Of a stretch of 64,000 bases of DNA, positions 58,591 to 64,000 are shown one piece after another; position 1 is the stretch's first letter, and every line of letters starts with the position of its first letter. The translations under genes and the position numbers were made by a program. This DNA comes from Micrococcus sp023147585 (lineage in GTDB: Bacteria > Actinomycetota > Actinomycetes > Actinomycetales > Micrococcaceae): positions 1,302,001-1,366,000 of the forward strand of contig NZ_CP085253.1 in assembly GCF_044872765.1 (NCBI RefSeq), read 5' to 3'. The notes below the pieces were generated by a model, which was not told the origin of the DNA, did not search any database, and worked only from the letters and a program-made list of their open reading frames with translations.

Positions 58591-59664
58591 ATGGCCCAGC
58601 ACCCCGACGCCCTCGATCGGCCGGAGCGCGTCTGGCTCGCCCTGCCGCCCCGCCACCCCTCGGCCGCGCTGCTGGAGGAGACCCGCGACGCGATCGCCGG
58701 GCTCGCGGAGACCCTCACCGAGGCGGCCGACGTCGCCGTCCTCGTGGACCCCGAGGACCGTGCGGCGGCCGCGCGCCTGCTCCCCGGCGCGGTCGAGCAG
58801 CTCCCGGTCCCCCTCGACACCCCCCTGGTCGGCCGCACCGGCCCCACGTTCCTGCCCGCCGGCGAGGCCGTGCACTGGCGCCTGGACCCGCGCTCCCGGC
58901 ACCCCGACGTCGGCATGCACCGCGACGCCGCGGTGGGCGGCGCGATCGCCCGCGCCGCCGGGCTCCCCGTGCGCACCCCGCTGCTGGCCGCCTCCCGCGA
59001 CTCGTGGGTGACGGACGGGGCGGGCACCGCCGTGGTCGACGCCGGCGCCGTGCTGGCCCCGGAGGTCAACCCGGGCTGGAGCGCCGCTCAGGCGGAGGCC
59101 GAGCTCGCGGGCCTGCTGGGCGTCACGCGCGTGGTCTGGACCGCCCTGCCCCGGCGTCCGGGGAGCGGGCCTTTCGGCGGACCGGGCCACCTCGGCGGCT
59201 GGATGCGCTTCGTCGAGCCGGGGCGGCTGGCGGTGCACTGGCGTGCCGACCGGTTCCACCCCGAGCACGCGGTCGGCGCGGCCGCGCTGCGCGGACTCCA
59301 GGGCACGCCGGACGCGGCAGGCCGTGCGCTGCGCGTGCGCACCGTGCCCGGGGGCGCGCTGCCCGAGGCCTACGACCCCGCCGAGCAGGGGGTGCGCTCG
59401 CTCGTGGACGCCGTCCCGATGGGCGGGCACGTGCTGCGGCCGGCGTTCGAGGACGCGCCGACGGAGGAGGCGGCCACGGCGCTCACGGCCGAGCTGCACC
59501 CGGGACGGCGTCAGCTGCGCTTCCCGGCGCCTCCCCTGCTGCGCCTGGCCGGCTCCCTCACCGACCTGGTGCTGGTGCAGCCCCGTTTGCAAGACCGGCC
59601 ACGGGATCCGGGGCCGGACTCAGCGGCGGCCCCGCATCCTCCGGCCGCTCCCCCACGCCGCTGA
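58591..59664 (+). CDS. Agmatine-deiminase-like pseudoenzyme lacking the catalytic cysteine
   Basis: A 357-residue protein that aligns by eye along the whole peptidyl-arginine-deiminase-like fold: VDPEDRAAAARLL, RTGPTFLPAGEAVHW, TDGAGTAVVDAGAVLAPEVN, LLGVTRVVWTALP, GPGHLGGWMRFVEPGRLAVH. The residues needed for catalysis are replaced: EGG by ASRDSW, GHxD by GHLG, and the final H-C-x-T-Q-Q by LTDLVLVQ. No Cys occurs anywhere in the protein. It probably binds a ligand or serves a structural role. The 3' end overlaps the next gene tail-to-tail by 107 nt. AGGAG precedes the ATG. Confidence 0.7.
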   Translation: MAQHPDALDRPERVWLALPPRHPSAALLEETRDAIAGLAETLTEAADVAVLVDPEDRAAAARLLPGAVEQLPVPLDTPLVGRTGPTFLPAGEAVHWRLDPRSRHPDVGMHRDAAVGGAIARAAGLPVRTPLLAASRDSWVTDGAGTAVVDAGAVLAPEVNPGWSAAQAEAELAGLLGVTRVVWTALPRRPGSGPFGGPGHLGGWMRFVEPGRLAVHWRADRFHPEHAVGAAALRGLQGTPDAAGRALRVRTVPGGALPEAYDPAEQGVRSLVDAVPMGGHVLRPAFEDAPTEEAATALTAELHPGRRQLRFPAPPLLRLAGSLTDLVLVQPRLQDRPRDPGPDSAAAPHPPAAPPRR

Positions 59665-60955
59665 CCCCGGCGGGGGGCTGCCCCCGCTTGGCGCGCCGGG
59701 CCTCCGCGGGGCTCAGGCCCACGCTCACCCCGCGCGCCTCCTCGCGCGTGTGGCTGCCCTCCTCCGCGGAGGAGCCGCCGCGCAGCCGGGCCAGAAGGGT
59801 GGACTGCCTCCGCTCCATGCCCTTCAGGTCCGAGGCGATCAGCGAGTTGATCCACCGTGCGTTCGGATCGGCGTCGATCAGGATGGCCTTGGCCAGCAGG
59901 GTGCACGGGAGGGCGAGGATCGCACCGAGCGGGCCGAGGACCCACGCCCAGAACAGCAGGGAGAGGAAGCTGACGGTGGGGATCACGCCGATCGCGTCCC
60001 CGGCCACCTTGGGCTGGATGATGGACTGCAGCACGAAGTTGAGCACCGAGTAGCTGATGACGACGCCGAGGAAGGCGGGCCAGCCGCCCTCCGCGAGGCC
60101 CAGGATGGCCGGCGGGATCAGGCCGATGATGAAGCCGATGTTGGGCACGTAGTTGGTGAGGAAGCTCAGCACGCCCCACACGAGGGCCATCGGCACGCCG
60201 ATCACCAGGAGCGCCACGACGTCCAGGACGGCCACGATCAGCCCGAACACGGTGGTCACCACCCAGTACCGGCGCACGCCGCCCGCGAAGTCCATGAGCG
60301 CCTGGCCGAACTCCCGGCGGGCCGAGCTCAGCAGCTGGACGCGGCGCTCCACGGCCATGGAGTCCATGGCCAGGAAGAACATCCCCATGACCACGGTGAT
60401 CAGCAGGCCCACCACCGCGTAGACGTTGGACGCGATGGCGGTCAGCGCGGTGACGGCGGCGCCCGTGACCTGCTTGATGTCCACGGCCTGCAGCTGCGCG
60501 TTCACCATGTCCGGGGTGAGCCCCTGGGAGGACAGCCACGCCGAGACGTCCTGCATGATCGCCTGGAACCGCCCCGCGTACTCGGGCAGGGAGCTCACCA
60601 GCTCGAGCCCGGACCAGAAGATCAGCCCCACGAACACGGCCAGCACGGTGACCACGAGGAGCACCGTGGCCGTGGCCCCGAGGACGGGGTGCACGCCGCG
60701 CTCGATCAGCCAGCGCTGCAGGGGGTAGGCCACGATCACGAGGTTCAGCCCGAGGAAGACGGGCGCGATGATGGAGGCGATGCCCTGCAGGAACTGCACG
60801 AGCACCACGAGGCCCGCGAGCGTCAGCACGATCACGAGCATGCGCGGCCACATCCGGTGCGGCCGGCGGATGTCCCAGTCGGAGGCCGGCGTCGCCGGGG
60901 CGACCTGGGGGGCGGGGGCGGGTCCGGCCGGCGCGGCCTCGTCGGGGGTGCTCAC
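59558..60955 (-). CDS. AI-2E family membrane protein
   Basis: A 465-residue protein with 8 helices of the AI-2E/PerM family. NLVIVAYPLQRWLIERGVHP follows helix pair 1. A hydrophilic alpha-helical segment (~120-170) precedes FLAMDSMAVERRVQLLSSA. LTNYVPNIGFIIGLIPPAIL and LGPLGAILALPCTLLAKAIL are family signatures. Relatives have been linked to autoinducer-2 export and to Na+/H+ antiport; neither is shown here. The C-terminal ~75 residues are disordered. The GTG start is 6 nt past a TAGACT box (60962-60967, minus strand). Confidence 0.88.
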   Translation of the reverse strand: MSTPDEAAPAGPAPAPQVAPATPASDWDIRRPHRMWPRMLVIVLTLAGLVVLVQFLQGIASIIAPVFLGLNLVIVAYPLQRWLIERGVHPVLGATATVLLVVTVLAVFVGLIFWSGLELVSSLPEYAGRFQAIMQDVSAWLSSQGLTPDMVNAQLQAVDIKQVTGAAVTALTAIASNVYAVVGLLITVVMGMFFLAMDSMAVERRVQLLSSARREFGQALMDFAGGVRRYWVVTTVFGLIVAVLDVVALLVIGVPMALVWGVLSFLTNYVPNIGFIIGLIPPAILGLAEGGWPAFLGVVISYSVLNFVLQSIIQPKVAGDAIGVIPTVSFLSLLFWAWVLGPLGAILALPCTLLAKAILIDADPNARWINSLIASDLKGMERRQSTLLARLRGGSSAEEGSHTREEARGVSVGLSPAEARRAKRGQPPAGVSGVGERPEDAGPPLSPAPDPVAGLANGAAPAPGR

Positions 60956-60985
60956 GCGTGCAGTCTAAGGTCGGCGCGGACGCGA

Positions 60986-60991
60986 TAGGCT
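60986..60991 (+). promoter_or_regulatory. -10 box (TAGGCT) of the thiB transcript
   Basis: TAGGCT places the RNA start near 60999, a few nucleotides before the TPP aptamer. Confidence 0.5.
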
Positions 60992-61005
60992 GGCTCCAGT
61001 CCACA

Positions 61006-61094
61006 TCGACAGGGGAGCGCCGCAGCGGCGCTGAGAGTGCGGTCCGCCGCAGACCCTCGAACCTGCTCCGGCTCGCACCGGCGAAGGAAGTCGA
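61006..61094 (+). promoter_or_regulatory. TPP riboswitch (THI element)
   Basis: P1 is TCGAC (61006-61010) with GTCGA (61090-61094). ACAGGGGAGC and GCGCTGAGAGTGCGG carry the pyrimidine-sensing CUGAGA core. GACCCTCGAACCTGCTCCGG and GGCGAAGGAAGTCG are the pyrophosphate-side strands. It should repress thiB-thiP when thiamine pyrophosphate is plentiful. Confidence 0.96.
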
Positions 61095-61166
61095 GACCCT
61101 TTCCCGGGGCGTCCGCATGCCGCGGGCCCGCCCCCGGCCCCTCCCGCCGCGCAGGAGGAGACCCGC

Positions 61167-62294
61167 ATGACCCGCACCGCCACCGAACACGCCCGCCGCC
61201 CGCGCACCGCCGCGCTGGCGGCCCTCTCCGTCGCCGCCCTCGCCCTCACGGGCTGCTCGCTCTCCGGCCAGGGGGGCTCCGGCTCCTCCTCCGCGGCGGG
61301 CTCCGCGGACGCCGCGGCCGCGGCCACCACGTCCGGCTCCGACTCCGCGGGCGGTGGCAAGACCGTCACGATCATGACCCATGACTCCTTCGCGCTGCCC
61401 GAGGAGCTCATCGCCCGGTTCGAGCAGGAGTCGGGCCACCAGCTCTCCACCACCGCCCCGGGCGACGCCGGCTCCGTGGTCAACCAGCTGCTGCTCGCCA
61501 AGGACCACCCCACGGTGGACGGCGTGTACGGCATCGAGGACCACTCCACGCACCGGCTCATCGACGAGGGCGTGGTGGCCGAGTACACCCCCGCGAACCT
61601 GCCCGAGTCCGCGAAGGACCGCGTGGTCGAGGGCCGGATGATCCCCGTGGACCAGGGCCAGGTGTGCCTCAACGTGGACACCCCGTGGTTCGAGGCGGAG
61701 GGGGTGGAGGTCCCCGACTCCCTCGAGGACGTCACCGACCCCCAGTACGCGACGCTGACGGTGCTCACCAGCCCCGTGACCTCCTCCCCCGGCCTCGCCC
61801 TCCTGGCCGCCACCAAGGAGGAGTTCGGCGACGACTGGAGGGGCTGGTGGGAGAAGGCCCTCGACGGCGGCGCCAAGGTGGACGCCTCGTGGTCGGACGC
61901 GTACTACACCGACTTCTCCGGCGGCGAGGGCAAGGGCGAGTACCCGATCGTGCTCTCCTACTCCTCCTCCCCCGCGTTCGCCCCGGCCACGGACGTCCTG
62001 GAGGCCTCCTGCACCCCGCAGACGGAGTACGCCGGCGTCGTCGAGGGCGCGAAGAACCCCGAGGGCGCGCAGGCGTTCATCGACTTCCTCCTCTCCGAGG
62101 ACGTGCAGAAGGCGCTGCCGGAGTCCATGTACATGTACCCGATCGACGAGTCCGTGGAGCTGCCCGCCGAGTGGGCCGAGAACGCCCCCCTCGCCGAGGA
62201 CCCCATCTCCCCGGATCCGAAGGCCGTGGACGCCGAGCGCGAGGAGCTGCTCAAGGAGTGGACCGCGCTGCACGAGGAGCACGCCGGGAAGTGA
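61167..62294 (+). CDS. thiB: Thiamine ABC transporter substrate-binding lipoprotein
   Basis: A 375-residue lipoprotein with lipobox LALTGC (Cys ~29) and a Ser/Ala/Gly linker. A ThiB/TbpA-type periplasmic-binding fold follows: TIMTHDSFALPEELIARFEQ, VDGVYGIEDHSTHRLIDEG, PVDQGQVCLNVDTPWFEAEG, PEGAQAFIDFLLSEDVQKAL. The C-terminal SMYMYPIDESVELPAEW matches the thiamine-binding subgroup. The TPP riboswitch upstream confirms the substrate. ACGAGGAGAC precedes the ATG. Confidence 0.93.
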   Translation: MTRTATEHARRPRTAALAALSVAALALTGCSLSGQGGSGSSSAAGSADAAAAATTSGSDSAGGGKTVTIMTHDSFALPEELIARFEQESGHQLSTTAPGDAGSVVNQLLLAKDHPTVDGVYGIEDHSTHRLIDEGVVAEYTPANLPESAKDRVVEGRMIPVDQGQVCLNVDTPWFEAEGVEVPDSLEDVTDPQYATLTVLTSPVTSSPGLALLAATKEEFGDDWRGWWEKALDGGAKVDASWSDAYYTDFSGGEGKGEYPIVLSYSSSPAFAPATDVLEASCTPQTEYAGVVEGAKNPEGAQAFIDFLLSEDVQKALPESMYMYPIDESVELPAEWAENAPLAEDPISPDPKAVDAEREELLKEWTALHEEHAGK

Positions 62295-64000
62295 CCTCTC
62301 AGGTCCCCGGCCCGCCCGCGCTCGCCGAGCCCGTCCTCGCGCCCCCGGGTCGCCCCGCGGGCGGACGGCCACGGCGCCGCACGCGGGCCGGCGGGGACGG
62401 GATCGGCGCGTGGTGGCTGCTCGCCGCCGTCGTGCCGCTCGCGTTCCTGGCGGTGTTCTTCGCGTGGCCCGTGGCGGCCATGCTGTGGCGCGGCGTGTCC
62501 GCGGACGGCGCACTGGACCTCACCGCGTTCGGCGAGGTCCTCGCCCGCGAGCGCACATGGCGGATCCTCGGGCAGACCCTGGGGATGGCGGCGGCCGGCA
62601 CGGTGGCCGCCCTCCTGCTCGGGCTGCCGGCCGCACTCGTGCTGCACCGCCGGGCGTTCCCGGGCCGCGCGCTGCTGCGCGCGGTGGTGACGGTCCCGTT
62701 CGTGCTGCCCACCGTCGTCGTGGGCGTGGCGTTCCGCGCCGTGCTGGCCCCCGGCGGGCCGCTGGGGTGGACGGGCCTGGACCAGTCCACCGCCGCCGTC
62801 GTGCTGGCCCTCGTGTTCTTCAACGTCTCCGTGGTGGTCCGCCAGGTGGGCGCGCTGTGGGCGTCGCTGGACCCGCGGCAGGAGGAGGCCGCGCGCACCC
62901 TCGGGGCCTCGCCCTGGCGCGCGTTCCGCACCGTGACCCTCCCGCAGCTGGCGCCCGCCGTGGCCAGCTCGGCCGCACTCGTGTTCCTCTTCTGCTCCTC
63001 GGCGTTCGGGATCGTCCAGACCCTGGGCCGGCCGGGCTACGGCACCCTCGAGTCCGAGATCTGGGTGCAGACCTCGGTGTACCTGGACCTGCGGGTGGCC
63101 GCGGTGTTCTCCACGCTGCAGTTCCTGGTGGTCATGGCCGCCGTCGGGATCTCCGGGGCCACCGCGGCGCGGAGCGTGCGCGCCCTGCGCCTGCGGGACG
63201 CCCCGCTGCGCCGCCTCACCCGCGCGGACGCGCTGCCCGTGGCCGCCACGCTGGCCACCGCGGCGCTCGTGCTGCTGCCGCTGGGCACCCTCGTGCTCCG
63301 CTCCTTCCACTCGAGCCAGGGGTGGGGGCTGCGCAACTACACCCTGCTGGCCACGAGCTCGGGGGCCGGCTTCGCCGGCGGCACCACGCCCCTGGAGGCG
63401 CTGGACCACTCGTGGCGCACCGCCGTGGACGCCACGCTCCTCACCCTGCTCGCCGGCGTGCCGCTCGCGCTCCTGCTCACGCGGCCCGTGCGCTCGGCGC
63501 TCGCCCGGCGGGCCCAGCGCTGGCTCGACGGCGCCGTCCTGCTGCCCCTCGGCGTCTCCGCCGTGACGGTGGGCTTCGGGTTCGTCGTCTCCCTGCGGGC
63601 GCAGGCCCCGGACCTGGCCGCCTCGGGACTGCTCGTGCCGCTCGCGCAGGCGGTGGTGGCGCTGCCCCTCGTGGTGCGCTCGCTCGTGCCCGTGCTGGCC
63701 TCCGTCGACCCGCGGCTGCGGGAGGCCGCCCGCACACTCGGGGCGGGGCCGCTGCGCGTGCTGGCCACGGTGGACGGGCCGTTCCTGGCGCGTGGGCTGG
63801 GGCTGGCGGCGGGGTTCGCGTTCGCGGTGTCCCTCGGTGAGTTCGGGGCCACGAGCTTCCTCGCCAGCCCGGACCGACCCACGCTGCCCGTGCTGATCGT
63901 GCGGCTGCTCGGCCGGCCGGGCGCGGACAACTACGGGATGGCGCTCGCCGCGGCCACGGTACTGGCCGTGCTGAGCGCCGCGATCATGCTGGTGTGCGAG
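62291..64000 (+). CDS. thiP: Thiamine ABC transporter permease, 3' truncated by window end
   Basis: The frame runs open from the GTG at 62291 (GTGA overlap with the thiB stop) to the last base, 570 codons. It shows about 12 helices in two BPD_transp_1 halves, each with an EAA loop: EEAARTLGASPWRAFRTVTL near residue 200 and LREAARTLGAGPLRVLATVD near residue 475. The length approaches that of full fused permeases, so little is missing. The ATPase gene thiQ probably follows outside the window. Confidence 0.92.
   Translation, partial: MTSQVPGPPALAEPVLAPPGRPAGGRPRRRTRAGGDGIGAWWLLAAVVPLAFLAVFFAWPVAAMLWRGVSADGALDLTAFGEVLARERTWRILGQTLGMAAAGTVAALLLGLPAALVLHRRAFPGRALLRAVVTVPFVLPTVVVGVAFRAVLAPGGPLGWTGLDQSTAAVVLALVFFNVSVVVRQVGALWASLDPRQEEAARTLGASPWRAFRTVTLPQLAPAVASSAALVFLFCSSAFGIVQTLGRPGYGTLESEIWVQTSVYLDLRVAAVFSTLQFLVVMAAVGISGATAARSVRALRLRDAPLRRLTRADALPVAATLATAALVLLPLGTLVLRSFHSSQGWGLRNYTLLATSSGAGFAGGTTPLEALDHSWRTAVDATLLTLLAGVPLALLLTRPVRSALARRAQRWLDGAVLLPLGVSAVTVGFGFVVSLRAQAPDLAASGLLVPLAQAVVALPLVVRSLVPVLASVDPRLREAARTLGAGPLRVLATVDGPFLARGLGLAAGFAFAVSLGEFGATSFLASPDRPTLPVLIVRLLGRPGADNYGMALAAATVLAVLSAAIMLVCE

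Noticed and set aside
62410..63840. 476-codon plus-strand ORF with stop
   Set aside because: Arg/Pro/Gly-rich shadow. The true frame is thiP, open to the window end and shown by helices and two EAA loops.
1..64000. CRISPR arrays or rRNA genes
   Set aside because: No regularly spaced identical repeats and no rRNA-like sequence were found on reading both strands.

Overview
This window is about 72-73% GC with strongly G/C-ended codons, many GTG starts, lipobox secretory signals and short TANNNT -10 boxes placed 6-7 nt before start codons. This fits a high-GC actinobacterium of the Micrococcaceae (Micrococcus/Kocuria type). That placement rests on gene content and style only, because no 16S rRNA gene is present. 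Most of the window is ordinary core chromosome. I see no IS element, prophage or CRISPR array.

Layout. 1-4.0 kb: 3' part of an MMPL exporter with a long coiled-coil domain, a class IV aminotransferase (probable aminodeoxychorismate lyase) and a DUF4235 protein. 4.06-10.9 kb (minus): a complete Mrp Na+/H+ antiporter operon with fused MrpA-MrpB. 11.0-14.7 kb: UMF1-type MFS transporter and dCTP deaminase, divergent from a KhtT/KhtU-like K+/H+ antiporter pair. 14.8-17.8 kb: tRNA-Gly(CCC), AEC permease, HerA-like ATPase. 17.8-20.5 kb (minus): flavodoxin and a thioredoxin/NHL-repeat protein. 20.6-27.4 kb (minus): extracytoplasmic copper cluster (membrane protein, CopC, PCuAC, Tat-exported DyP peroxidase, CopD-CtaG fusion, lipoprotein). 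27.6-28.9 kb (minus): HU protein and a zinc-ligand-free ribosomal trio S14-L33-L28 behind a long leader.

29.3-36.4 kb is a 5-oxoproline module. It has an NRAMP-fold transporter lacking the metal motifs, next to a divergent MarR regulator, and a pxpA-pxpBC-accC-gntR operon. Both promoter regions carry the same 14-bp sequence with a perfect TTGTT-N-AACAA palindrome. 36.6-43.9 kb: DUF3253 protein, VIT1-like transporter, glutathionyl-hydroquinone-reductase-like enzyme and metallo-beta-lactamase-fold hydrolase (divergent, only 12 bp between start codons), universal stress protein, MscS channel, HisD, S4-domain protein.

43.9-49.1 kb (minus) is the most unusual region. A secreted 186-residue protein of unknown family has visibly lower GC, its own near-consensus promoter with an inverted repeat, and homopolymer G/C tracts around it. 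After a hairpin comes a tightly overlapping operon of lipoprotein, 974-residue MacB/FtsX-type permease and ABC ATPase, followed by a small lipoprotein-like ORF with no normal start codon. I could not assign this cassette to a known system.

49.2-64 kb: a SAM-I/SAM-IV-type riboswitch before a flavin reductase; cold-shock protein; MFS transporter; membrane-anchored glutamate-synthase-like flavoprotein; bifunctional PutA; thioesterase; a cysteine-free agmatine-deiminase-like pseudoenzyme; AI-2E-family protein; and a TPP riboswitch controlling thiB-thiP, with thiP cut by the window end. Long hairpins without U tracts separate convergent genes, and about a dozen genes appear to be translated from leaderless mRNAs.
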